Assembly: GCF_009689005.1 (NCBI RefSeq)
Contig: NZ_AP021879.1
Span: forward strand, 7,131,501 to 7,195,500
DNA length: 64,000 nucleotides
Source of the DNA: Desulfosarcina ovata subsp. ovata
GTDB taxonomy: Bacteria > Desulfobacterota > Desulfobacteria > Desulfobacterales > Desulfosarcinaceae
Reading direction: 5' to 3'
Made by a program: the position numbers and the translations under genes. This document shows positions 1-8,105 of the stretch, in pieces. The first letter of the stretch is position 1; each line of letters begins with the position of its first letter. A model generated the notes under the pieces. It was not told the DNA's origin. It saw nothing but the letters and a program-made list of their open reading frames with translations, and searched no databases.

Positions 1-1
1 G

Positions 2-853
2 GCATTGATGACAAATCACACCCACCTGTTATTGAGGACTGGAACCGTTCCTATCGCCACGGTGATGCGCAGACTGTTGACCGGTTACGCGGTGAGTTTT
101 AACCGGCGACATCGGCGATCTGGACACTTGTTTCAGAATCGCTACAAGTCGATTTTGTGCGAGGAAGATCCCTACCTATTGGAACTGGTGCGCTATATTC
201 ACCTCAATCCTTTGCGGGCCGGCATTGTCGATGAAATAAAAGCATTGAATATCTACCCTTACTGTGGTCATAGCGTGATAATGGGCAACGTCATCCATGG
301 ATTTCATAATATCGATTACGTATTGAATCTTTTTGGCGAAACGATTGAGCAGGCCAGAAGACACTATCTGGAATTCGTAAAGAAGGGGATCTCGCAAGGC
401 CGCCGACCCGATTTAACAGGAGGCGGATTGGTGCGAAGCGCCGGAGGATGGGCCGCATTAAGAACCATGCGTAAAGGCGAAAGCCGGATAAAGGGAGATG
501 AGCGCATCCTAGGCCAGGGAGATTTCGTCGATAGCGTATTGCAAGCCGCCCAGGAGAATTTGGACCGTAAATATATGCTCCTGGCTCGAGGATACGATTT
601 TCAATGGTTGGTAGAGCGGGTGACCGGCTTGTTCGGCCTCACGTCAAAGGAGCTGTTGACTGGTGGAAAACAACGCAAAACGGTAACGGCGCGCAGCGTG
701 TTGTGCTATTGGGCGACGCGGGAACTTGGGATGAGCGCGGTGGCGATATCAAAACGACTGAACATCGCTGCCTCAACGGCTAGCGAGTCCGCGGCAAGGG
801 GCCTGCGGATTGTCGAAGAGCAAGGGTTTAAACTTTCAGATGAGGTTATCTGA
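2..853 (+). CDS. REP-associated tyrosine transposase (RAYT, Y1_Tnp), 5' partial
   Basis: Single-strand HUH transposase of the IS200/IS605-like Y1_Tnp superfamily that acts on REP-type hairpins. The reading frame is open to the window edge, and the first residues (ALMTNHTHLLL) are the HUH metal-binding motif normally found near residue 65, so about 60 N-terminal residues lie outside the window. The segment GHLFQNRYKSILCEED followed by LVRYIHLNPLRAG is typical of RAYTs. The C-terminal third (about residues 190-280) looks like a DnaA-type helix-turn-helix (AVAISKRLNIAASTASESAARG). It sits at the broken 3' end of the lactate dehydrogenase gene on the opposite strand and appears to have caused the break. 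Two N-terminal fragments of a close relative occur near 28.5 kb and 31.6 kb. Confidence 0.85.
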   Translation, partial: ALMTNHTHLLLRTGTVPIATVMRRLLTGYAVSFNRRHRRSGHLFQNRYKSILCEEDPYLLELVRYIHLNPLRAGIVDEIKALNIYPYCGHSVIMGNVIHGFHNIDYVLNLFGETIEQARRHYLEFVKKGISQGRRPDLTGGGLVRSAGGWAALRTMRKGESRIKGDERILGQGDFVDSVLQAAQENLDRKYMLLARGYDFQWLVERVTGLFGLTSKELLTGGKQRKTVTARSVLCYWATRELGMSAVAISKRLNIAASTASESAARGLRIVEEQGFKLSDEVI

Positions 854-2811
854 TAATCCGTAAAACCGAGGAGCGTCCCCAATGCTCCCCGGGCGGGAAC
901 GAATGCGAGTCCGGCCTTGCGGATCAGCTCATGGGGTGCATGTTTGACGCCCATGCCCCGGCACAGGTGGCAGGGGGCGTGGTACGTGGTCTGGGTACCG
1001 GACGATCGGAACGCATCCGCCGGGATCTCGAGGATGTCGTTCATGAAGCTGCTGAAGGCCACGACCTTTTCGGAGAACCGCTCTGCTGCTTCCCGCATGG
1101 CAGGATCGTCGGCGAGCAGCTGGGGATAGTTGTGCTTCAGGTGCGACGCACACGAGGCGCACAAGGTCACGATTTGGTCGACCTCGCTGCCGCGCATGGC
1201 CAGGATATTGCGCCGGGCCACATCCCGGGCGGCGGCTTTCTCGCCCATCATCAGGGCCGGCAGCCCGCAGCAGGACTGCTGCATGGGAAACTCCACTGCC
1301 GCACCAAAGCGGGCCATCAGGGCCACGCCGGCCTCCAGTTGCTCGGGATAGACAAAATCCTGGACGCAGCCGGCGAAAAGGGCCACCCGCTGGGTCGGGT
1401 TGGCCACCGACGGTTTGATTTCAGGCCAGCGTTCGCGGAAGGGTGTTTTGGCGATGGGGGGCAGGGCCCTGAAGTTGTGCTCCTTGGAGAGGATCAGGGG
1501 CAGGTGGCGCAGGTAGCCGTTCTCGCCCACCACCGGTGCCTGGGCCTTTTGGGCCGTGCGCAGCAGCTGGTGGAACAGTTTGCGGTGGCTGAGCAGTTTG
1601 CCCAGCAGGATGCTGGAGAGCGGGTGATCGGTTTCATCCTGGATGCGCGCGTGGATCTCCTTGATCAGTCGCGGCAGGTCGATGCCGGCGGCGCACACCG
1701 CCTTGCAGGCCCCGCAGTTGATACAATTCTGGACGAGGTTTTTGGCCTTGTCGCGGCCGTGAAAGAAGTAGGTGATGATCAGGCCGATGGCGCCGATGTA
1801 GATGTGCCCGTACTGGTGACCGCCGACCATGCGGTAGACCGGGCACACATTGGCGCAGGCGCCGCAGCGCACGCAGCGCAGCACCTGTGAGAAAACCGGA
1901 TCTTTGGCCAGCGCCCGGCGGCCGTTGTCCAGGAAGACAATGTGCATCTCCTTGCGGCCGGAATCGGCGACCGCGCATGGGGTCGGCCCGGTAATCCAGG
2001 TGACATAGGAAGTGATCTGCTGGCCCGTGGCGTTGCGCGGCAGGACGCGGTTGATGTGCAGGGCGTCTTCGAGGGACGGCAGCAGTTTGTCCAATCCGAC
2101 CAGCGCCACATGGATGCGCGGCAGGGTCGTCACCAGCCGGGCATTGCCCTCGTTGGTGGTCAGCCCGATGGTGGCCGTGTCGGCCAGGGCGAAATTGGCG
2201 CCGCTGATGCCCATGTCCGCCTCCACATACTTCTGGCGCAGCTCGCGGCGGGCCACCTTGACCAGGCGCTCGATCTCCGTCTCCTGCCGCTTCCCGGTGA
2301 CCTCGCTGAACAGGTCCGCCACCTGATGACGCGACAGGTGAATGGCCGGCATCACCATGTGGGTGGGCCCCTCGTGGCGCAGCTGGATAATCCACTCGCC
2401 CAGGTCGGTTTCGGTCACCTCGAGCCCTTCGCTCTCCAGGTAATGATTGAGCAGCGTCTCCTCTGCGGTCATGGATTTGGATTTGACGATTCGGGTGGCC
2501 CGGCCGGTTTTGGCGATGTCGGCGATAATGGCGTTGGCATCAAGGGCGGTTGCCGCCAGGTGCACATGGATGCCTTTTTTTTCGGCATTGGCCTTGAACT
2601 GGGCATACAGCTCGTCCATCCGGCCCAGGGCGCGGTCCTTGATATCGGCCACCTTGTCGACCAGTTCAGCGATGTTCATGCCGGCAAAGGCATTGGCCCG
2701 GCCGGTGGGATAGGTGACGGCAAAGTTGTCCAGGGCCTGGCGCTGAAACCGGTTTCTCAAGGCCTCGTCAACGTTGGCTTTGTAGGCTTTCAGGCTGGTT
2801 ACGGTTTGCAT
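706..2811 (-). pseudogene. ldhH: LdhH-like L-lactate dehydrogenase large subunit, 3' truncated
   Basis: Fusion of a LutB/LldF-type LUD domain, a two-cluster ferredoxin segment and a LutA/LldE-type CCG domain, as in the LdhH subunit of sulfate reducers, which oxidises lactate to pyruvate and passes electrons to the quinone pool. Cluster motifs RCVRCGACANVCPVYR and NCINCGACKAVCAAGIDLP are present, as is the first CCG segment (FAGCVQDFVYP, QQSCCGLPA). The second CCG segment starts (YHAPCHLCRGMGV) but homology stops at AFVPA near base 895. The last 60 or so codons to base 706 are antisense RAYT sequence, so the second CCG cysteine pair is missing. Start at 2811: this ATG shares one base with the lutC stop (TGATG). 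The remainder may lie beyond the window start if the RAYT simply inserted. Confidence 0.8.
870..888 (+). repeat. REP-like hairpin at RAYT 3' side
   Basis: Arms GGAGC and GCTCC enclose GTCCCCAAT, 16 bases after the transposase stop codon. RAYTs typically mobilise such short imperfect palindromes, so this may mark the right end of the element. A related GGGGACGCCC-bearing palindrome lies at about 33588-33620. Confidence 0.4.
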
Positions 2812-3440
2812 CAGCACTCCTCCCAGAGCAGGATGTGAAGTTCGAGGGGGCCGTGAACCCCCAGGGCCAGTACGCGTTCGATGTCTGCCGTGCGGCTGGC
2901 ACCGGTGATCATCGCCGTGTAGTCGGCCGGATCGCTCATCCACTGCTTAAGTTCTTCCGTCAGGTCGAATGCGGTTGCCCGCAGGCGGGATACGGGAAGC
3001 AATGCGATGTGGATCTCGCTGACCATGGTGGCCAGGCGCAGGGCCTCACTTTTGGAGTTGATCACCAGGGTGCCGGTCTCGGCAATGGCGTAATCGGCCC
3101 GGGTAAAGCCGATGTCGATGCCGGCCAGATGGCTGCGCAGATCATCTTTGATTAGACCGATCGACTTCTCCCGGCACAATTCTTCCAGGGCCTTGAATTC
3201 CGTCTCGGGAAGATTGGGCGCGGCCATGATCTTCTCCTGCTTGGTCTCGCAAAGCGCCTCGGCCGTTGCCGACAACGGTGCCTCGCAGCCGGAAACCAGC
3301 AGCTGGCAGGCCTCCTTGGTCGCGCACACATCCACTGCATAGGCGAATGCGGCCTCCGGTGAGGCCACGCGCACGACCTTGGCGGATACCGCTTCCGCCT
3401 TCTGGATAAAGGTTTCGACCACCGCCGGGTCTGGTTTCAT
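2811..3440 (-). CDS. lutC: LutC/LldG-type lactate utilization protein (LUD domain)
   Basis: A 209-residue LUD-domain protein, the small partner of the LutABC/LldEFG lactate oxidation complex. Family features seen are IGFTRADYAIAETGTLV followed by LPVSRLRATAFDLTEELKQW, and the C-terminal TGASRTADIERVLALGVHGP, which is nearly diagnostic. A good ribosome binding site (GGAGGTGG) precedes the ATG. The stop overlaps the ldhH-like start, indicating translational coupling. The gene is intact, although its downstream partner is broken by a transposase insertion. Confidence 0.9.
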   Translation of the reverse strand: MKPDPAVVETFIQKAEAVSAKVVRVASPEAAFAYAVDVCATKEACQLLVSGCEAPLSATAEALCETKQEKIMAAPNLPETEFKALEELCREKSIGLIKDDLRSHLAGIDIGFTRADYAIAETGTLVINSKSEALRLATMVSEIHIALLPVSRLRATAFDLTEELKQWMSDPADYTAMITGASRTADIERVLALGVHGPLELHILLWEEC

Positions 3441-4021
3441 CGGCCACCTCCATTCATTTGGCAGGGTCGCAGGCGTGGCCAGCTCCTACACGCCAAATCC
3501 GATGGCGGCTGTAAGAGCGGGCCATGCCCGCGAAAAATAATTGCTTCAACGCCTCGTCTTGCTCCCATGCTCCGCGTGGGAGTACCAATTGCCTTTCATT
3601 TAACCGCGAATAGGTTCCCACTCCGTCATTTTTGTCTTATGTGGAAAGCGGGTGATAGGCAAGTGCCAAGCTTGATGAATTCGGAAAAAGCAGCTTGCCT
3701 GCGCTCCGCGGTGGAATATGTAATCTTAGAAAACGGTCCCGCATCGGAAACGTTTCCCAAAAAATGCCTGACTGGTCATGCCGGACTTGATCCGGCATCC
3801 AGATATAACGGTTCTGTGAGCCATATCCCATCCAACGGTCCCGCCATAAATCGTTAATGCTGAAAGACCTTATTGACATAATAAGGAATTGAAGATAATC
3901 AAAATCACCATCGTTCCATCAGCACAACCGCTAAAGCTCCATATTATGAAAAGATCCATGGTGAACGTTTGTTCATCTTGTTCCATTGTCTTACGAAATG
4001 CCAAATTTTTATTTGACGAAT
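3441..4021. other. Non-coding spacer with small palindromes
   Basis: I see no convincing gene here. There is a short inverted repeat at 3779-3797 (TGCCGGA-cttga-TCCGGCA, seven perfect pairs), and the sequence CTCCCATGCTCCGCGTGGGAG near 3567 splits into arms CTCCCA and TGGGAG. Such short palindromes are often dispersed repeats. Base composition falls sharply after about 3850, where the AT-rich cassette region begins. Confidence 0.5.
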
Positions 4022-4127
4022 TAGTCGTCTAGTCAGGTTAAATTGGGTTATTAGACTGCAAATCAGTCGTCTATTACGATTTCGTAAATATTAACGTCGC
4101 ATTATACGACGACTATTGGGTCGTCTA
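4022..4127. repeat. Repeated GTCGTCTA boxes upstream of hicAB
   Basis: The octamer GTCGTCTA occurs at 4024-4031, 4066-4073 and 4120-4127 in direct orientation, and GACGACTA, the complement of TAGTCGTC, lies at 4108-4115. The stretch is AT rich and has no gene. Spacing (42 and 54 bases) is near four and five helical turns, which would fit a protein-binding array, but this is inference. Confidence 0.5.
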
Positions 4128-4192
4128 GTTTATGTTGTGTGTGGCCTATATCGCTTTTACCCTCCCCTGTCCTAGTTGTTTGAAATCGATCC

Positions 4193-4220
4193 TTGACATT
4201 AGTACCAATAATGATACTAT
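4193..4220 (+). promoter_or_regulatory. hicAB promoter with possible operator
   Basis: A perfect -35 box TTGACA (4193-4198) and a -10 box TACTAT (4215-4220) are 16 bases apart. The predicted start of transcription falls at or next to the hicA ATG (4227), so the message may be leaderless; no ribosome binding site is seen. TAGTA and TACTA (about 4200 and 4215) form an inverted repeat within the promoter, a plausible HicB operator. Confidence 0.55.
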
Positions 4221-4226
4221 GTTGCC

Positions 4227-4487
4227 ATGACTAAAATCGGCGACCTGCTTATTCAAATGCAAAGAAATCCGAAGGATGTGCGATTCTCTGAATTGTGTAG
4301 GATATGCGACCATTTTTTCGGTGAACCACGTCAGAAGAAAAGCAGCCATCGAATTTATAAAACACCTTGGCAAGGTGATCCAAGGGTAAATATCCAAAAC
4401 GATAAAGGAAAAGCCAAGGCATACCAAGTAAGGCAGGTGCTTTTGGCTATTGAAAAGCTGGAGGTCGGAGATGGGCCAAAAAGATGA
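4227..4487 (+). CDS. hicA: HicA-family toxin (mRNA interferase)
   Basis: An 86-residue protein of the HicA family, ribosome-independent RNases with a double-stranded-RNA-binding fold. The family signature is clear: PKDVRFSELCRICDHFFGEP, then SSHRIYKTPW with the conserved catalytic histidine at residue 41, and a C-terminal KAYQVRQVLLAIEKLE helix. Length is normal. It overlaps the downstream hicB by 17 bases, which is usual for this module. The pair lies in what looks like an integron cassette, where toxin-antitoxin systems often serve to stabilise arrays. Confidence 0.88.
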   Translation: MTKIGDLLIQMQRNPKDVRFSELCRICDHFFGEPRQKKSSHRIYKTPWQGDPRVNIQNDKGKAKAYQVRQVLLAIEKLEVGDGPKR

Positions 4488-4800
4488 CAAATATACATAC
4501 CGGGTAACTTGGTCTGATGATGATAATGAATATGTAGGCCTGTGTGCTGAATTTCCGAGCCTCAGTTGGTTGGCTGAGACACCGGAAAAAGCTTTGAAGG
4601 GAATCCGCAAACTGGTGGCTGATGTCGTATTGGACATGGGCGAAAATGGTGAATCAATACCTGAACCCTTTGCCAGCAAGCGCTACAGTGGGAAATTTAT
4701 GGTCAGGGTCCCACCTGATGTTCATCGAAAATTGGCCATTCAAGCTGCGGAAGCTGGCGTGAGTCTTAACCGTATTGCCAGTTCCAAACTGAGCCAATAG
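4471..4800 (+). CDS. hicB: HicB-family antitoxin
   Basis: A 109-residue antitoxin: an N-terminal partly degraded RNase H-like HicB domain (YTYRVTWSDDDNEYVGLCAEFP, ending in TPEKALKGIRKLVADVV) and a C-terminal ribbon-helix-helix segment (KFMVRVPPDVHRKLAIQAAEAGVSLNRI) that binds DNA. The ATG at 4471 is preferred because GGAGG lies six bases ahead of it, inside hicA. It neutralises HicA and probably represses the promoter at 4193. An attC-like site follows 14 bases after the stop codon. Confidence 0.88.
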   Translation: MGQKDDKYTYRVTWSDDDNEYVGLCAEFPSLSWLAETPEKALKGIRKLVADVVLDMGENGESIPEPFASKRYSGKFMVRVPPDVHRKLAIQAAEAGVSLNRIASSKLSQ

Positions 4801-4814
4801 CCGTAAAGATTTGC

Positions 4815-4941
4815 ACACAACCATGCAGTGCAGTAGACATCCAGGACGATGCCACTCTGTGAATTTATTCTTATTTCACGTCTCTGCAGTTCCTATGAAT
4901 GTCAGTGCAATTCCTGGCTGCTACTGACCGCCACGTTAAGT
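4815..4941 (+). repeat. attC-like site A (after hicAB)
   Basis: A 127-base segment ending in GTTAAGT (4935-4941), which fits the integron R' box GTTRRRY, and beginning with ACACAAC (4815-4821), one mismatch from RYYYAAC. Between them are nested arms: CAGTAG (4831) with CTACTG (4921), and CCAGGA (4841) with TCCTGG (4912). The size is like the attC sites of the Vibrio superintegron. This is the weakest of the three sites; the two following sites support it. Confidence 0.5.
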
Positions 4942-4946
4942 GCAAT

Positions 4947-5357
4947 ATGAGAAAAATTAAATACGATCGAACTGAATTTCATGCAGGTGATGAAAGTGTG
5001 GAAAATGATTTGTTATCATTTGTATATGATATTCCATATTTTGGAGCCTGCGGTATCTTCCCTCCAATCCATATTGTTAATACAATTTTTCTTGAAGGTG
5101 GAGGCGATGGCGGTATGAGCCCGGGAGCAATTTGGACACCTTTTGAAATAACTGAAAAGGAGTATGAAGAATTAGTTGAAGCTGTTAAAAACACTCCTTT
5201 AACAAATCTCGAAGGTAAAGCAAGGTACTGCGAAATTCAATTTGAATTCGATCCTGAATTTGATCATATTATCGATCAGTTCGATTGGTTGCAGGAAGTA
5301 TGCAAAAAACATAGGGAGAATTTTCATAAAAAATTGGACAAATTTGAACACACTTAA
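4947..5357 (+). CDS. Hypothetical protein (136 aa) in cassette
   Basis: Not recognised. An acidic, AT-rich gene for a soluble protein of 136 residues with the segment DIPYFGACGIFPPIHIVN and a helical C-terminus. No signal peptide or membrane segment. The ATG at 4947 follows the attC-like site A by five bases and has no clear ribosome binding site; an alternative start upstream at 4899 would read through the attC site. Its stop codon lies inside the R'' box of the next attC-like site (5352-5358), an arrangement common in integron cassettes. Confidence 0.55.
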   Translation: MRKIKYDRTEFHAGDESVENDLLSFVYDIPYFGACGIFPPIHIVNTIFLEGGGDGGMSPGAIWTPFEITEKEYEELVEAVKNTPLTNLEGKARYCEIQFEFDPEFDHIIDQFDWLQEVCKKHRENFHKKLDKFEHT

Positions 5358-5483
5358 CCACTGCTTACACACTCGACCGGGCGGGTCCAGACATTTTTTG
5401 GAAAGCCTGTTCTTGCATTTATTTCAAAGCTTTTTGAACCGCTTTCCTCGCTTGTCGCCCGGCCGGTGAAGCAAGCGTTGGGG
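5352..5483 (+). repeat. attC-like site B
   Basis: R'' box ACTTAAC (5352-5358) fits RYYYAAC exactly. The L'' box TGCTTACA (5362-5369) pairs with L' TGAAGCA (5467-5473) with a single extra base, the classic extrahelical base of attC sites. R' is GTTGGGG (5477-5483), one mismatch from GTTRRRY. Inner arms CCGGGCG and CGCCCGG extend the hairpin. GC content is much higher than in the neighbouring genes. Confidence 0.7.
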
Positions 5484-5505
5484 TACTAATGAGGAGGCCA
5501 AAATT

Positions 5506-6612
5506 ATGTCACATACACAAGCACTTTATTATCCTTGGATAGACGTTCAGAATAGTGGTTGGCTTAAGACATCGGCATTATTTTGGGAAAAAATTCAGAC
5601 AATCGTTCCAGCCTCTATAGAGTCTCCATATGAAGAAAGAGCGGCAAAGGAATTTGAAGATGCCGGCATTCTTATTCCGCTAAGAGTTGATTCAGATATG
5701 CAAGAAATAGAATCATTGTCAGATGATGTGATCCGCTACTTGTCGAGTGATGAAGCAGCAAATTTAATGTTATCTACTGAAAATCGTCGTTCCGCCTATT
5801 TGCATCCACAAAAGCTACCGGATAGCATTAGGAGGATAGCACATCTTCATCCAGAAAAAATGGACCACGAGATTAGATATATGATGGAAGAGATTGGCTT
5901 TAGCCGAAGGCGTGGAAATTGGATGGAGGTTGATAGTGAATTTGCATCATTTTACATGACCTTACTGGCTACTCGGCTTTCTGAGCGTTTCGGATTGGGG
6001 TTATTGACTGATTCTCCATCATCTCATCGCCTTAGTGCTAAAGCTAAAGCGGATTCAGAACTATCCAGTGTATATCGCAATGTTTACGATTATGAATTCC
6101 GAGCAAGAAGGCGGAGAAGAGATGCCCCAAGGCAGTTGGCTGAAGGTATGATGGTTGATCTGATTATTGAACAAATTGGAATTGATCCTAAAACCCCAAC
6201 CGATAAAATCTTGAATTTTAAAAATGGCCACAAAAACGAAGTTGGAAAATTCAGGAAAAAGATTGAAGAACTCACCAGCGATGTTCCTGAGAATCTTTCT
6301 ACTGACGCTTTGCGTCAATATGTTCATGATAAGTATACAAACGAGGTGGCACCAGCAATATGCGACTTAAAGGATGCACTTACTGATAATCGTATCGGAT
6401 GGATGACAAAAAGTTTGATGAAAGTTTCATTCATTTCCGCTGGTGCATCTTCTGCGCTCGTCGGAGCGGGATTAGCAGTTCCAAATGCTTTGCTTGTAGG
6501 TGCAGGGATTTCGCTAATAGGTATGGGGATTTTGTATAACCAAGACAAAAGGAAGGCATTAAGAGAAAATCCCTATTCATATGTGGTATCAGTTGAGAAA
6601 GCCCTTACATAA
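5506..6612 (+). CDS. DUF6236 family protein
   Basis: A 368-residue protein beginning with ALYYPWIDVQNSGWLKTSAL, the hallmark of the DUF6236 family, whose members are found scattered in genomic islands; function unknown. A basic patch (FRARRRRRDAPR) lies near residue 200, and two hydrophobic stretches (about residues 305-345) near the C-terminus could be membrane segments. A strong ribosome binding site AGGAGG sits eight bases before the ATG at 5506. The gene is a single-gene cassette between attC-like sites B and C, so horizontal acquisition is likely. A defence role would be a guess. Confidence 0.7.
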   Translation: MSHTQALYYPWIDVQNSGWLKTSALFWEKIQTIVPASIESPYEERAAKEFEDAGILIPLRVDSDMQEIESLSDDVIRYLSSDEAANLMLSTENRRSAYLHPQKLPDSIRRIAHLHPEKMDHEIRYMMEEIGFSRRRGNWMEVDSEFASFYMTLLATRLSERFGLGLLTDSPSSHRLSAKAKADSELSSVYRNVYDYEFRARRRRRDAPRQLAEGMMVDLIIEQIGIDPKTPTDKILNFKNGHKNEVGKFRKKIEELTSDVPENLSTDALRQYVHDKYTNEVAPAICDLKDALTDNRIGWMTKSLMKVSFISAGASSALVGAGLAVPNALLVGAGISLIGMGILYNQDKRKALRENPYSYVVSVEKALT

Positions 6613-6622
6613 ATGGAAATAA

Positions 6623-6709
6623 CCCCAACAACAGCATAAACTCGGACTTGAAAAAGCTGCGCCGCTTCGCTGTGCAGCTTTTTCCAGCCGGTTATGCTGA
6701 GCGTTGGAC
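6623..6709 (+). repeat. attC-like site C
   Basis: The best of the three sites. R'' CCCCAAC (6623-6629) and L'' CAGCATAA (6632-6639) pair with L' TTATGCTG (6692-6699) and R' GTTGGAC (6703-6709, exact GTTRRRY). L'' and L' are perfectly complementary over eight bases. An inner perfect 11-bp stem GAAAAAGCTGC / GCAGCTTTTTC (6650-6660, 6674-6684) completes the two-part hairpin. Total 87 bases, starting 11 bases after the DUF6236 stop codon. Confidence 0.75.
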
Positions 6710-6853
6710 TAAGCCGCTACGCGGCAGCTAACCCACCAGAATTTCTGTAATTCTTTCCTTATTTCCGGTTTTTCTCCGATTTTATTATAATTCCCTCCAT
6801 CGGTATAACTCCGAAAATCTCATATTTATCTCATTAATCAAAGGAGGGAACTC

Positions 6854-7735
6854 ATGTCAGAACTGCGTAAAAAGATGATCCGGGCAATGGAACTTAAGGA
6901 TTTTTCACCGAGGACTCAGCAATCCTATTTGTCTGCAGTTGAAGGCCTATCAAAATTTCATCGGAAGTCACCGGATCGTCTAACGCAAACAGAAATCGAA
7001 GACTACGTGCTTCACCTTAAAGATGAAGGGAAGAGCGCAAGCACACGCAATGTTATCATTTCCGGGGTGAAGTTTTTCTACCAGCATACACTGGTAAACA
7101 GCGAAATCGCATTGAATATGCCAAGCCGTCGTAAACCAAAAATCCTACCTGAAGTTCTAAGCAGAGAGCAGGTTCGCATGATCATCGACACTCCGGCGGA
7201 TCTCAAGCATCGGCTGATATTGATGACGGCTTATTCTGGAGGGCTTCGGGTCAGTGAAGTGGCAGCACTGAAAGTCAAAAGCATCGACAGTGCGCGGATG
7301 GTGATCCGGGTCTATCAAGGCAAAGGCATGAAAGACCGCGATACGCTGCTTTCAAAAAAGCTGCTGGAGGAACTACGGACCTATTGGAAGGTCTATCGCC
7401 CGACAGATTGGCTGTTTTACGGTAAACGCCGCGACACCCCCATGAGCATCACATCGATTCAGAGAATGTACAGCCGGACCAAACGCGATGCCGGCATCAC
7501 CAAGGGCAAGGGCATTCATTGCCTTCGCCATTGCTTTGCCACGCATCTGCTGGAAGCCGGCTATGATGTGCGCAAGATACAGCTTCTCATGGGGCATCGC
7601 TCGTTGTCCACCACCATGGTCTATCTCCACGTTTCCAGAAACGGGCTGGCAAAGGTCCAGAGCCCTCTGGATTTTATCGAAGAGCCGGAACAACAGGCGC
7701 CGCCGTGGGAGGATGACGATGAATCCAATCAATAA
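6854..7735 (+). CDS. Tyrosine recombinase of IS91-type element
   Basis: A complete 293-residue tyrosine recombinase. N-terminal SAM-like core-binding domain (SPRTQQSYLSAVEGLSKFH); C-terminal catalytic domain with the first arginine in SGGLRVSEVAAL, the HxxR box in IHCLRHCFATHLLEAGYD and the nucleophile tyrosine in LLMGHRSLSTTMVYLHV. It overlaps by 17 bases a zinc-binding IS91-type transposase; this gene pair is typical of IS91-like elements. It lies just downstream of the attC-like sites, but lacks the extra helix insert of IntI integrases before the HxxR box, so it is probably not the cassette integrase. A ribosome binding site AGGAGGG precedes the ATG. Confidence 0.82.
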   Translation: MSELRKKMIRAMELKDFSPRTQQSYLSAVEGLSKFHRKSPDRLTQTEIEDYVLHLKDEGKSASTRNVIISGVKFFYQHTLVNSEIALNMPSRRKPKILPEVLSREQVRMIIDTPADLKHRLILMTAYSGGLRVSEVAALKVKSIDSARMVIRVYQGKGMKDRDTLLSKKLLEELRTYWKVYRPTDWLFYGKRRDTPMSITSIQRMYSRTKRDAGITKGKGIHCLRHCFATHLLEAGYDVRKIQLLMGHRSLSTTMVYLHVSRNGLAKVQSPLDFIEEPEQQAPPWEDDDESNQ

Positions 7736-8105
7736 TTATCCTCAACCGGCAAACCGACAGGTGGAGGTGGCGGATATTTTGCGCTGCCACATCGGTGACT
7801 ATCTCAAAAAATACAATATGCCGCCGGAGCATTACAGGGTCGTATACGACATTTTAAATTGCCGGACCGCTTATCTTGGCGGGCACGTTGAAATGTGCGA
7901 TCAATGCGCAGCCGAACGCATCCTTTACAACTCGTGCCGCAACCGGCATTGCCCGAAATGCCAGACCATCACCAAGCAACGTTGGTTGTCTGCCCGGCAG
8001 GCTGAACTTTTGCCGGTTAACTATTTTCTCGAGTTTTCGAAAAATAGTTCTTTGACAAATTGTGATTATGGCATTTTCATTGCTATGCAGCCTCTTGGGG
8101 ATTGA
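7719..8105 (+). pseudogene. IS91-type transposase, 3' truncated by IS
   Basis: N-terminal zinc-binding domain of an IS91-family Y2 transposase: the cysteine array CDQCAAERILYNSCRNRHCPKC is intact at about residues 45-70. Native sequence ends at PVNYF (about base 8027); the following LEFSKN codons and beyond belong to the inverted repeat of an inserted IS. The HUH and double-tyrosine catalytic parts are missing, so the protein cannot be active. ATG 7719 is chosen because GGAGG lies at 7707-7711; 7713 is also possible. Confidence 0.8.

Noticed and set aside
931..1890. Long open frame antisense to the ldhH-like gene
   Set aside because: High-GC shadow of a real gene with clear Fe-S motifs on the other strand; no family signature.
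6854..7735. Tyrosine recombinase as an integron integrase (IntI)
   Set aside because: It lacks the IntI-specific insert before the HxxR box and overlaps an IS91-type transposase, so it belongs to that element.
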